From positions 13,389 through 77,388 of the forward strand of contig JBILVK010000003.1 of NCBI GenBank assembly GCA_044370475.1: 64,000 nt of DNA, given 5' to 3'. This document shows, one piece after another, positions 35,377-44,169 of this stretch (position 1 is its first letter; every line of letters begins with the position of its first letter). Position numbers and translations under genes: made by a program. The DNA comes from B1 sp044370475. GTDB lineage: Bacteria > Bacteroidota > Bacteroidia > UKL13-3. The notes under the pieces are model-generated. The model worked only from the letters and a program-made list of their open reading frames with translations. It did not search any database and was not told the origin of the DNA.

Positions 35377-37011
35377 CTATTTATCAGCCATTACAGCCTT
35401 AGCTTTTACATTGGCAGGATCTAATTCCAAAACCTTTTTGTAATACTCTTTTGCCTCCGCTTTTTTATCCTTGTTTAAGAAATAAAAACCAAGGTATCCA
35501 TAAGCATTTATCAATCCAGCTTTGTTCTTTTGCTTTAAATTAGACTCAAATTTTTCTGGGTCGGCACTCAACAATTGAATATACTTTTCGTAGAATGGCT
35601 TAGGTAGGTCAGATTCAAAATCTGGGTCCATAGAAGAATTACAATTTCCTCTCCACAAATAAGCATCTGGGTAATCAGGCTTCAATTCATTTACTTTCAT
35701 AAAAGCAGAATCTGCTTTATTGTATTGCTTAGCATAGTATAAAGCTTTTCCATATAGGAAATAATCAGCAGCAGTCACCTTTTTAGCACGAGCAATATAT
35801 ACCTCATAACTTGCAGCAGCGCTATCAAACTGCTTCATTTTATTGTAGATTTTAGCCAAATCAATATACATATCGGTATTGTATGGATTCAATTCCATGG
35901 CCTTTTTCAAAGTAGAAACCGCCAATGAATCTTTGCCACCCACTTTAGATTGCAACCTACCTAAATACTCATAATCTGAAGCGGTAAGTTTCTTAGCATC
36001 TTGCTTAGAGAAATAGTATTCCAAAGAACCTAAACCGCTTTTTGCCAACTCTTGATCTACCTTGGTCTCTAACACCTCACAAACAGAAAATGCACGCAAA
36101 CGATACAACAACAAAGTAGTTTTATCCTCTTTCTGAATCTCATCAATTTTCTCTAAAGACTCGTCATAAGCCTTACTCAAAAACAAGATTCTAGCAAACC
36201 TAATTTGATTGGCTAAACTAGGCTCAGAATTAGCAAGATATTTTCCATACGCTTCTTTTGCCAAAGTGAACTTTCTTTGTGCATAGTACAATTCAGCTTG
36301 GTATTTCCATGCTGGTGCATAATTAGGGTCCTTCTCAAACGCACGGTTCAAATCACTTTGTGCCTGTTCGTAATTTTTAACCCTTATCCAAATAACAGAA
36401 ACACGGGTATAAGCTTTAGGGTTTTTCGGTTCGATCCCAATCGCGCGCTCGTAAAAAGTAGCGGCATTACCACCATCGTTCTTTTCAAGATAAACATCGC
36501 CACCGGCTATCAATAAATCATAATTCTTTTTGTCTTGATCGTATCCCATTTTAATGAGCGCTTCCGCCTCATCTAACATTTTTACAATGGCATTATTAAC
36601 CATGCTAGATGCTACCACAGTAATGGCCTTTATATCGCTAATGATACCAGAGCGGGTCTTGCTAAACGACAATGCTTTGTCAAAATGCTCCTTTGCTTTT
36701 TCCTTATTCTCAACTAACAATTCCAACTCACCTAATCCTGCATAGTTGCTTGGATTGGCAGGAGCCACTTTTACTCCCTCATTGTAGCAAAAAGTTGCAG
36801 AGTCGGTATTTAATAAATTGAGGTACGATTGACCCAAGTAATACCAGTAATCGCCATTGCTTGGCTCTTTGGCCACCAATTGCTTAAAAACATCACGAGA
36901 GGCTTCGTACTTTTCAAAATCAATATTACGTAACCCCTCAGAAAAAGATTGTGCCTGAGCAAAGCCCGACATCAACAAAAATCCTACTAAACTTAAAATT
37001 CTATTTTTCAT
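35377..37011 (-). CDS. Periplasmic tetratricopeptide-repeat protein
   Basis: The protein has 544 aa with a signal peptide ending FAQAQ. The rest is a chain of roughly ten TPR motifs, for example YWYYLGQSYLNLLNTDSA, PKAYTRVSVIWIRVKNYEQA, TDMYIDLAKIYNKMKQFDSA and a last AKEYYKKVLELDPANVKA. It should be a periplasmic or surface scaffold for protein contacts. It follows the substrate-binding lipoprotein gene after only 3 bp and closes a run that starts with exbB, so it may work with the energy-transducing complex or at the outer membrane. That link is an inference. Confidence 0.85.
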   Translation of the reverse strand: MKNRILSLVGFLLMSGFAQAQSFSEGLRNIDFEKYEASRDVFKQLVAKEPSNGDYWYYLGQSYLNLLNTDSATFCYNEGVKVAPANPSNYAGLGELELLVENKEKAKEHFDKALSFSKTRSGIISDIKAITVVASSMVNNAIVKMLDEAEALIKMGYDQDKKNYDLLIAGGDVYLEKNDGGNAATFYERAIGIEPKNPKAYTRVSVIWIRVKNYEQAQSDLNRAFEKDPNYAPAWKYQAELYYAQRKFTLAKEAYGKYLANSEPSLANQIRFARILFLSKAYDESLEKIDEIQKEDKTTLLLYRLRAFSVCEVLETKVDQELAKSGLGSLEYYFSKQDAKKLTASDYEYLGRLQSKVGGKDSLAVSTLKKAMELNPYNTDMYIDLAKIYNKMKQFDSAAASYEVYIARAKKVTAADYFLYGKALYYAKQYNKADSAFMKVNELKPDYPDAYLWRGNCNSSMDPDFESDLPKPFYEKYIQLLSADPEKFESNLKQKNKAGLINAYGYLGFYFLNKDKKAEAKEYYKKVLELDPANVKAKAVMADK

Positions 37012-37014
37012 TAC

Positions 37015-37953
37015 CTAATCTAAATTAATTGTCCTTATTGACGAGCGAAAAGGAACCAATCCGCCCTTCAAAATAATTTTCTGTCCAGGCTCACTTTCCA
37101 TAAAGCCAGCAAAGCCTGTGCCAAGTCCGGTTCTCATCTCCCTACTCGCCACTTTTATCTGCCTCCAATAAGGATATTGCTTCAACGCAATATTACCTTG
37201 CATAGGCTTATTATTAATACCTGCAACTCGCATCAAGATAGGCTCTACCTCTGCTACCTTCACCTTGTCTAAGAATTGTCTTGATTGCACATCATCGGTA
37301 TCACTTATCCAACTCACGCCAATAATTCCTATGGCATTTTTATTTTTCTCCACATGCGCCAAAACGGCTTCATTGCCTTTTAAGGCAAAGCAATTTTTGC
37401 CCAATGGCAAACCTTTCAGAGAACTATCTTGTAGCAACCTAATGGCACCAGATTTTGGATCATCAAATACCACTTGAATTTCTCCCGAAGTATTGTTTGG
37501 ATTAATTTGGTTCCAATTGCTAATTTCACCACTTAACAATCCACGAACTTGCTTCAATGTTAAACTAGTGTCTTTACAACTTGAATGCATGATAAAAGCG
37601 ATGGCATCATATCCAATTTTATGGTACCTAGCTTTACTAATTTGTTGTGATTTTAACACAGCCAATTCTTCCTCATTTAATTCGCGCGTTACTATGGCCA
37701 ATCTGGCGCTATCCTTCAACATAAATTGAATAGCATCAAACTCGCTCATAAAAACCATATTTATCTTGGCTTTAGGATATAGCTGCTCAAATACCATACG
37801 CTCAGCATCCATTATAGGCTTAAGACTTTCATCACAAGCCACTGTAATCTCACCACTGCTTGGGGTATCTTTCACCTCATTGTTGTTCGGTGAATCAGAA
37901 CAAGCTGCCACAAAAAAGAATAAGGCAACTAAAAATAGAATGTTTCTTACCAT
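37015..37953 (-). CDS. PstS-like substrate-binding lipoprotein
   Basis: The product has 312 aa. A lipobox, VAAC with Cys18, marks it as a lipoprotein. The body is a type II periplasmic-binding-protein fold of the phosphate-binding (PstS) kind: ITVACDESLKPIMDAE at the start, RLAIVTRELN, HKIGYDAIAFIMH, LTLKQVRGLLSGEISNWNQI and the late GTGFAGFM. No PstA/B/C transporter genes lie nearby. Instead it follows exbB-exbD-exbD-tonB, so it may sense or capture a ligand rather than feed an ABC transporter. Ligand unknown. Its start overlaps the preceding small gene by 7 nt. Confidence 0.8.
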   Translation of the reverse strand: MVRNILFLVALFFFVAACSDSPNNNEVKDTPSSGEITVACDESLKPIMDAERMVFEQLYPKAKINMVFMSEFDAIQFMLKDSARLAIVTRELNEEELAVLKSQQISKARYHKIGYDAIAFIMHSSCKDTSLTLKQVRGLLSGEISNWNQINPNNTSGEIQVVFDDPKSGAIRLLQDSSLKGLPLGKNCFALKGNEAVLAHVEKNKNAIGIIGVSWISDTDDVQSRQFLDKVKVAEVEPILMRVAGINNKPMQGNIALKQYPYWRQIKVASREMRTGLGTGFAGFMESEPGQKIILKGGLVPFRSSIRTINLD

Positions 37954-38165
37954 AATGCGCGTTTTACCCTAAACAAACCATAAGCCAAAAGCATCAAACT
38001 AACGGTCACCTTTGCCCATTCATCAATGCCCTCAATAAAAGGATTGAAATAAAAAACAAAAGAAAAAACCACGTAAAAAACACCCATAATGGTGTTAAAA
38101 TACTTAAGTACCCCAGTAACCTTCCCTTCTCTTTTCTCGCGAATTTCTTCTAATTGATCATTCAT
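37947..38165 (-). CDS. Small membrane protein
   Basis: I do not recognise the family. The 72-aa product has a charged N-terminus (NDQLEEIREKREGK) and two hydrophobic segments (FNTIMGVFYVVFSFVFYF and WAKVTVSLMLLAYGLF), so it is an inner-membrane hairpin. It sits between tonB and the PstS-like gene and overlaps the latter by 7 nt, which argues for a real, co-translated gene. Confidence 0.65.
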   Translation of the reverse strand: MNDQLEEIREKREGKVTGVLKYFNTIMGVFYVVFSFVFYFNPFIEGIDEWAKVTVSLMLLAYGLFRVKRALW

Positions 38166-38178
38166 GATGTTAACAAAT

Positions 38179-38238
38179 AAGGCCCGAATCTTCCTTGAAG
38201 CCTAACAAAAATAAGGCTACAACAAAGATTCAGGCCTT
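38179..38238 (-). terminator. Nested hairpin after tonB
   Basis: The arms AAGGCCCGAATCTT (38179-38192) and AAGATTCAGGCCTT (38225-38238) pair with one mismatch, and an inner AGGCTT/AAGCCT-type stem lies between them. It lies 9 bp after the tonB stop and may end or weaken transcription before the downstream genes. Confidence 0.55.
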
Positions 38239-38246
38239 GTTATAAT

Positions 38247-39050
38247 TTAGTTTAATTGGAAACGAATAGGTAAAGTAAACTTCACTGTTACTGGCTTACC
38301 ATTTTGCTTTCCTGGTGTCCAACTTGGCATACCTTTCACAACCCTCACAGCTTCTTCATCACAACCCCAACCCAACTTCTTTCCTACCTGCTCAATTTGC
38401 GAAATTTTACCGTCTGAACCAACCACAAAAGTTAATACAACCTTTCCTTCAACGCCGTTTTCTCTGGCCAAAGGAGGGAAAGCTATATTCTTACTTAAGT
38501 ATTTGTACATTTCTTCGGTACCACCACTAAACTCTGGCATTTGCTCTGCAAAGGTCAAAATTTCTGGCGCATCACCGTCTCCATCTCCACCTTCTGTTAA
38601 GCTTGCATCAACCCCGTTTGGATCTCCCTCAACCGTGGTAACACCCGCATCTTTATCCTTCATCTCTTCTTGAATTGGAGGTGGTTCATCATCTGGAACC
38701 TCTTCATCAGGTTTAATTTCTGGCGGAGTAAATTTCACCGTACTTTTTAAAGGTGGCGGTGGCTCCGTTGGTGGTGGTGGTGGCTCGTTCTTGTCTATTG
38801 GTGGTGGTTCTTCTAAGGTAGTTACATCTGTAACCTTAACCTCATTCTCCTTTGGAATTTTTGATTCAATATAGTTTACAATTACTGGTGCAGATATACT
38901 GGCAGTAAACAAAACTACGGCAAACACAATTCCTTTTATAGTATACTCATCGCCTTTTTTACGCAATACATAAGCTCCATAAGCCTTGTTGCGGTGGTTA
39001 AAAATAAGCTCAACCCATTTGCTATCAAAAATATCTAATTTTGCTGCCAT
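38247..39050 (-). CDS. tonB: Energy transducer TonB
   Basis: The protein has 267 aa with the Bacteroidota TonB layout: a cytoplasmic N-terminus (IFNHRNKAYGAYVLRK), one membrane segment (~40-60), a proline-rich spacer (~80-130, PPPPPTEPPPP), an acidic linker, and a C-terminal TonB_C domain (QMPEFSGGTEEMYKYL, WGCDEEAVRVVKGMPSW, FTLPIRFQL). It is held in the inner membrane by ExbB/ExbD and passes proton-motive energy to TonB-dependent outer-membrane receptors. It lies 1 bp after the second exbD. A near-match of the 12-mer (38411, 11 of 12) encodes VGSDG here. Confidence 0.95.
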   Translation of the reverse strand: MAAKLDIFDSKWVELIFNHRNKAYGAYVLRKKGDEYTIKGIVFAVVLFTASISAPVIVNYIESKIPKENEVKVTDVTTLEEPPPIDKNEPPPPPTEPPPPLKSTVKFTPPEIKPDEEVPDDEPPPIQEEMKDKDAGVTTVEGDPNGVDASLTEGGDGDGDAPEILTFAEQMPEFSGGTEEMYKYLSKNIAFPPLARENGVEGKVVLTFVVGSDGKISQIEQVGKKLGWGCDEEAVRVVKGMPSWTPGKQNGKPVTVKFTLPIRFQLN

Positions 39051-39051
39051 G

Positions 39052-39708
39052 TTAATTCGATTTAACGGTCATTGCGGTCTTAATTAACTCTTGCTCTACT
39101 GGCGTAATGTCAACAATGGCATAACGTCCAATATTACAAATCAACATTTCATCCAAAATATCAACTAGGTTTCTGTATTTGGCTTTATCATCAGCTTTTA
39201 TCACAACAATCAAAGCATCTTTATTCGCCTTAATTCCAGCAATACGCTTTTTCATTTCGTCCTCCGGAATTTGATTGAGTTTATACATCTCCTTCAAAAT
39301 TGGAATAGAATCGTAATTGTTGTTGTTGGCTTTATTTAACAACTCCCTGTTTCTAGTTAACAGCGTAGCACGAATTCCACCAGCGCTATAATTTGTTATA
39401 ACAGGTGTCTCAGGCTCTCCTGTTGTTTCATTGATATAGTAGTAAACAATGGTATCGCCTGCTGCTAACAGCACCGTAATAGCTTGCGATGCTTTCACCT
39501 TTTGCTTATCTATCTCGTTAACTTCCTTCACAGGCATGTTAATCTCCATGGTTTTTGGCTTGCTCATGGAAGTAGTTAACATAAAGAAGGTAATGAGCAA
39601 AAAGCCCAAATCTACCATGGGAGTAAAGTCAACACGTGTCGACATTTTCTTCCCTTTTGGTTTCCCACCTTTTTTATGGCCACCCCCGCCGCCTTCTATT
39701 TCTGCCAT
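39052..39708 (-). CDS. exbD: Biopolymer transport protein ExbD
   Basis: The protein has 218 aa. A basic, glycine-rich N-terminus (HKKGGKPKGKKMSTRVD) is followed by one membrane helix with the essential acidic residue, Asp33 in MVDLGFLLIT. The periplasmic domain fills the rest. ExbD and ExbB form the proton-driven motor for TonB. This copy is longer than the other ExbD because of a periplasmic insert (~90-150). It sits 6 bp after the first exbD and 1 bp before tonB. Confidence 0.9.
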   Translation of the reverse strand: MAEIEGGGGGHKKGGKPKGKKMSTRVDFTPMVDLGFLLITFFMLTTSMSKPKTMEINMPVKEVNEIDKQKVKASQAITVLLAAGDTIVYYYINETTGEPETPVITNYSAGGIRATLLTRNRELLNKANNNNYDSIPILKEMYKLNQIPEDEMKKRIAGIKANKDALIVVIKADDKAKYRNLVDILDEMLICNIGRYAIVDITPVEQELIKTAMTVKSN

Positions 39709-39714
39709 TTTCGT

Positions 39715-40323
39715 TTATTTTTTTTCAACTGTCTCGGTAGACATGTTGGTGATAAAATTAAATCTATTTACTTTCTTCTCCTGTAGCGTAGCAATTACTT
39801 GCTTTATCACAGGAAAATTCGAGTTTTGATCGCCTTTAATAGCAACCCTTACTTTATTGTTCGACAAACGAGCCTGCCATATCCAATCACCCAATTCATT
39901 GTTCAACGAATCGTATGGAATTCCACTTTGGTTAAATTTTGCACGGTCTTCAGATTTTACAGCCAAAAGTTCTTTGAGTTGACTAAATGGAACACCAAAA
40001 CTCGACATTAAAGAGAATGCTTTAATTTCATCATTGGTGAACGGCACTTGTTTTAAAGCACTCATTTTTTGAATCAACTCTTGTTTGTACTGTTGTCCTT
40101 CCATACTAAAAAACACCCTGCTATCCTCACTTATGGTGATAGTCATGATATCTACGTCTGGAATAGGAACCTCTGCTACCGATGAAGGTGCATTAACCGT
40201 TACAGGCTCATCAGGTTTGAATTGGGTAGCCAACATAAAGAACGTAAGTAGAAGGAAAGCCACATCCGTCATGGCCGTCATATCTACCGAGGTACTTTTA
40301 CGTGGTACTTTAACCTTTGGCAT
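39715..40323 (-). CDS. exbD: Biopolymer transport protein ExbD (first copy)
   Basis: The protein has 202 aa: a short basic N-terminus (PKVKVPRKSTSVDM), a membrane helix carrying Asp20 in AMTDVAFLLLTFFM, and a periplasmic domain ending VIKQVIATLQEKKVNRFNF, typical of ExbD. Two different ExbD proteins next to one ExbB are usual in Bacteroidota, and the pair may form a mixed dimer in the motor. The perfect palindrome TTTGGTTCGAACCAAA lies 49 nt before the start. Confidence 0.9.
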   Translation of the reverse strand: MPKVKVPRKSTSVDMTAMTDVAFLLLTFFMLATQFKPDEPVTVNAPSSVAEVPIPDVDIMTITISEDSRVFFSMEGQQYKQELIQKMSALKQVPFTNDEIKAFSLMSSFGVPFSQLKELLAVKSEDRAKFNQSGIPYDSLNNELGDWIWQARLSNNKVRVAIKGDQNSNFPVIKQVIATLQEKKVNRFNFITNMSTETVEKK

Positions 40324-40372
40324 AGTATTTTATTTAAAAATTATAATTTAAAATCAATTGTATCCTTAGCAA

Positions 40373-40388
40373 TTTGGTTCGAACCAAA
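40373..40388. repeat. Interspersed motif copy, perfect 16-bp palindrome TTTGGTTCGAACCAAA
   Basis: This is the most symmetric copy of the motif. It lies between exbB and the first exbD, 49 nt before the exbD start and 7 nt after the exbB stop. Confidence 0.7.
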
Positions 40389-40395
40389 AAACTAA

Positions 40396-41220
40396 TTATT
40401 TATGCTTCTCAGCAAATGTTTGAACAATGCTATATCCAGCTTCATCAATTGTAAAGGTAATCTTGTCAATTTTTGTAGTGAATACATTGTACATAATAAT
40501 AGCTACAGCAGAGTTACCAATACCCAAGGCTGTATTAATCAAAGCCTCAGAAATACCATTCGCCAAACCTACTGAATCTGGAGCTCCACCAGTACCCAAG
40601 GCCGAGAACGCCTTGATCATACCAATTACCGTTCCTAATAGTGCAATCAAAGTAGATACTGAAGCCATGGTTGCTATAATAACCAAGTTCTTTTCTAACA
40701 TTGGCAATTCTAAAGTAGTTGCTTCTTCTAATTCTTTTTGAATAGCAATGATTTTATGGTCGGTATCCATTTCAGTTTTACTTTCCATTTCCTTGTACTT
40801 AATTAGGGCAGCACGAACTACATTTGCTACTGATCCTTTTTGCTTATCGCACTCAGAAATTGCAGCATCTACGCTACCTGCGTTTAAATGACCTTGTACC
40901 TTGCGAACAAAAGCTTCAGCGTTTGAAGTACCTTGAGCTTTGCCAATAGTTAAGAAACGCTCAATGGAAAAGGTAATACTCATTAATACCAACGACAATA
41001 GAATAGGTACAATAAATCCACCTTTGTAAATTAATCCTAAAACGTGACCAACACCCTCTGCTACCGGGTGATTTGCTGAATCTCCTCCTTCAAAATTGGA
41101 AGGATTTCCCAAAACAAACTTGTAAATTAAGATACCAGTGATAACCAAAATTGGAATTGTGAAAGCTGCAAAATTGCTTTTTAATGAGCTTTCTTTTTGA
41201 GGTGTTGCTACCTTGTTCAT
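40396..41220 (-). CDS. exbB: MotA/TolQ/ExbB proton channel family protein
   Basis: The protein has 274 aa with three hydrophobic segments: ~18-36, ~65-90 (GGFIVPILLSLVLMSITFSIERFL) and a long C-terminal pair around LEKNLVIIATMASVSTLIALLGTVIGMIKAF. The last carries the GTVxGMIxAF signature of the MotA/TolQ/ExbB family. It forms the pentameric channel around ExbD in the inner membrane. It is first in the exbB-exbD-exbD-tonB operon; the 126-bp gap before it is AT-rich and must hold the promoter, but I cannot assign one. Confidence 0.93.
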   Translation of the reverse strand: MNKVATPQKESSLKSNFAAFTIPILVITGILIYKFVLGNPSNFEGGDSANHPVAEGVGHVLGLIYKGGFIVPILLSLVLMSITFSIERFLTIGKAQGTSNAEAFVRKVQGHLNAGSVDAAISECDKQKGSVANVVRAALIKYKEMESKTEMDTDHKIIAIQKELEEATTLELPMLEKNLVIIATMASVSTLIALLGTVIGMIKAFSALGTGGAPDSVGLANGISEALINTALGIGNSAVAIIMYNVFTTKIDKITFTIDEAGYSIVQTFAEKHK

Positions 41221-41346
41221 GTGAATTTATTTTTATAGTTTAATTAGTTACAAAAAAAGTCAATATTTACTAATATGCAAGTTGCATCACATATTAAATA
41301 ATTGTGAAGCTCTTGCCCCGCAATATAAAGCAAAACGAAAATAAAA

Positions 41347-42723
41347 TTAAAAAATGTTTAAGATAGGTGCAGGATACAAGCCAAACACCAAGCTTAAAGC
41401 CAAACAAACCCATATAACCAGCTTAAAATTGAATGGAATCACCAAATTTGCCTCATTTTGTGGTTTTCCATACATGGCAATAATTACCTTAAAATAATAG
41501 TAAACTCCTATCATAGAGGCAAATATGGCCACCAAGGTGGTATAGAAAAAATTGCTATGTAAAGCTTCTGTAAAAATGTAATATTTACCCAAAAATCCAG
41601 CAAATGGAGGTATCCCTGCTAAGCCCAACATCGCAATACTCATGCCTGCTGCTGCCATTGGATTTTTCTTTCCTAAGCCATTAAATGAGTCAATATCCTC
41701 CGATTTACTTGCCTGAAACATCGGTATTGCAATCGCAAATGCCGCAATCGTACTTAATGCATAGGCCAAAGAATAGTAAAATAAAGCCCCTGCTGGTTGA
41801 TTTTTAGCACTCAATACAATCAACATCATATATCCAGCATGCGATATCCCAGAGTATGCCAAAAGTCGCTTAAAATTGGTCTGAGCCAATGCCATTAAGT
41901 TACCAACCGCCAATGTTAATATGGCCGCCACATTTAAAATTAACTCTGCTTTGTCTGAGGTGTAAAAGAAAGTAACACTCATAAGCTTATAAAATGCCCC
42001 AAATGCTGCAATCTTTACCAAAGTACTCATATAAGCTGTAACCAATGCTGGCGAACCTTCATATACATCTGGTGCCCAGAAATGAAAAGGTGCTGCAGAT
42101 ACTTTAAACAACATAGCAAAAACCACCAATACCATTCCTGTATAAAACAAAGGCGAAATGTTCTGTTGGTTCTGTATGGTATAATCAGCAATCTTAGCCA
42201 AATCAAATGATCCTGTGGCTCCAAAAATCAATGCTATTCCAAACAACAAAAAACAAGAAGCAAAACTTCCCATCAAGAAATATTTAAATCCGGCCTCGTT
42301 CGACCTAATATCAAATCGCTTGCTGCCTGCCATTACATATAAGGAAATAGACAAGGTCTCAATTCCTAAAAACAACATGGTTAAATTAGCATACGAAAAC
42401 ATCATCAATGCACCCACCAAAATAAAGGTTAAGATGGTCATGTAATCACTGATGTGGTTCTGTTGGTTCTCATAGTAATCAGAACTCAATATAAATACCA
42501 ACAGAGTAACAAATATAGCTAGTCCGCTAAAGGCAACAGAAAAATTGTCTACCTTCAACATATTGTTAAAATACGACTGATTGAGGTTCCAATCATTCAT
42601 ATTCAAGCCAAAAATTACGGCCAATCCCAAAACCAATACTGGTATGATCAGCTTTCTTAGGTTCAAAATTTCTGCCAACATGCAGAAAAATCCTAACACA
42701 GATGTATATATAAGCGTATTCAC
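41347..42723 (-). CDS. nuoN: NADH-quinone oxidoreductase subunit N
   Basis: The protein has 458 aa and is one of the three antiporter-like proton-pumping subunits of complex I. It is almost entirely membrane helices, with the proton-antiporter core KVSAAPFHFWAPDVYEGSP and RLLAYSGISHAGYM. The length is normal for NuoN. It is the last gene of the nuoA-N operon, 10 bp after nuoM. No clear hairpin terminator follows in the 126 bp before exbB. Confidence 0.95.
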   Translation of the reverse strand: MNTLIYTSVLGFFCMLAEILNLRKLIIPVLVLGLAVIFGLNMNDWNLNQSYFNNMLKVDNFSVAFSGLAIFVTLLVFILSSDYYENQQNHISDYMTILTFILVGALMMFSYANLTMLFLGIETLSISLYVMAGSKRFDIRSNEAGFKYFLMGSFASCFLLFGIALIFGATGSFDLAKIADYTIQNQQNISPLFYTGMVLVVFAMLFKVSAAPFHFWAPDVYEGSPALVTAYMSTLVKIAAFGAFYKLMSVTFFYTSDKAELILNVAAILTLAVGNLMALAQTNFKRLLAYSGISHAGYMMLIVLSAKNQPAGALFYYSLAYALSTIAAFAIAIPMFQASKSEDIDSFNGLGKKNPMAAAGMSIAMLGLAGIPPFAGFLGKYYIFTEALHSNFFYTTLVAIFASMIGVYYYFKVIIAMYGKPQNEANLVIPFNFKLVIWVCLALSLVFGLYPAPILNIF

Positions 42724-42733
42724 TTTGGTTCTT

Positions 42734-44167
42734 TTATTTGATGATGGTTTTTAAAACAGGTTCTGTTAACTCAATAATTGGGTTAGGGAAAATACCCAAG
42801 GCAAAAATCAAAAGGCCTATGCTTACCAAGACCACTTTTTCATTCCACATTAAATCTGGAAACACCATATTCTCTTTAACTGCCTTTCCCAAGACTACCT
42901 TTTGGTACATTCTTAACATATAAACTGCTCCCAAAATAATGGTCAATCCGGCAAATGCTCCAAGCCAAGTATTGTATTCGTACACGCCAAACAACAACAT
43001 AAACTCTCCCACAAATCCACTGGTTAATGGCAAGGCAATTGATCCCAATACAATGATTAAGAACCATGCAGCAAAGCTCGGTGCAAGCAACCTAATGCCG
43101 CCCAAACCTTCTACTTCTTCATGCTGTGTGCGGTTAAACACGATATCGGCACAGAAGAATAATCCCACCACCGTTAAGCCATGTGATACCATCTGAACCA
43201 AACTTCCTTGCAATCCACTCATGTTTAAGGCAAATACACCTGCACTTATTAAACCCACGTGGGCAATAGATGAATAGGCCAATAACCTCTTCATATCCCT
43301 TTGCATAATAGCAATGATGCTGGCATAAACCACGCCTGCAACAGACAATGCAATTACCCAAGGCTGCCACTCTGCTACGCCAGCAGGCAATACAGGCAAT
43401 AACCACCTAATTAAACTGTAAGTACCCATCTTCAACATAATACCAGATAACAACATCGTTCCCTGGGTTGGTGCAGAATGATAGGTATCTGGCTGCCAAG
43501 TATGAAATGGAATAATTGGAATCTTAATGGCAAAAGCAATAAAGAACAACCAAAACAACCACGACTGATTGCAGCTGCATGCTGGATTTGCCACCAAGGA
43601 TGCCCAATCTAATGAGTTAGCCGGACTTCCATTATACAAGAACAAGAAGCCAAACAACATCAGCAAACTGCCCGCCAAGGTGTATATAAAGAACTTCAAG
43701 GTAACCTTAGCCCTATCTTCTCCGCCCCAATTAAAGGCAATAAAATAAATAGGAATTAAAGCCAACTCCCAAAAGATATAATAGATAAATCCATCAAAGG
43801 AAATAAACACCCCATTCAAGGCAAATTGCATAAACAACATCAAGCTGTAAAATACATGCATGCGGTTTGTTTCACGGTTGTAGCCACTTAACACAATTAA
43901 TGGCAACAATAAATTGGTGAGTAAAACCATTAACATACTCATGCCATCCATTGATAAATGAACGTTAATGAGCGGCTTGGCCGACCAATTCTGAAGGTAA
44001 TCAAATGGCCCAGCACCTTCTGCTTTAAACACAGTGTAGGCAAATACAGTGAAACCAAATTGTACCAAGGTGAACACCAAGGCCAGGTTTCTGCTCATGG
44101 CTCCTCTGCTAAATAATAGCAATATAGAAGCGATTAGCGGTATGGATAAAAGAGTTAAGCTAAGCAT
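42734..44167 (-). CDS. nuoM: NADH-quinone oxidoreductase subunit M
   Basis: The start at 44167 gives 477 aa and begins MLSLTLLSIPL as expected; a longer open frame to 44290 overlaps nuoL and is not conserved. It is an antiporter-like complex I subunit, with the TM5 region FWELALIPIYF and FAIKIPIIPFHTWQPDTYHSAP, and RLLAYSSIAHVG. The ATG lies 2 bp after the nuoL stop, so the two are translated in tandem. Confidence 0.95.
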   Translation of the reverse strand: MLSLTLLSIPLIASILLLFSRGAMSRNLALVFTLVQFGFTVFAYTVFKAEGAGPFDYLQNWSAKPLINVHLSMDGMSMLMVLLTNLLLPLIVLSGYNRETNRMHVFYSLMLFMQFALNGVFISFDGFIYYIFWELALIPIYFIAFNWGGEDRAKVTLKFFIYTLAGSLLMLFGFLFLYNGSPANSLDWASLVANPACSCNQSWLFWLFFIAFAIKIPIIPFHTWQPDTYHSAPTQGTMLLSGIMLKMGTYSLIRWLLPVLPAGVAEWQPWVIALSVAGVVYASIIAIMQRDMKRLLAYSSIAHVGLISAGVFALNMSGLQGSLVQMVSHGLTVVGLFFCADIVFNRTQHEEVEGLGGIRLLAPSFAAWFLIIVLGSIALPLTSGFVGEFMLLFGVYEYNTWLGAFAGLTIILGAVYMLRMYQKVVLGKAVKENMVFPDLMWNEKVVLVSIGLLIFALGIFPNPIIELTEPVLKTIIK

Positions 44168-44169
44168 TT

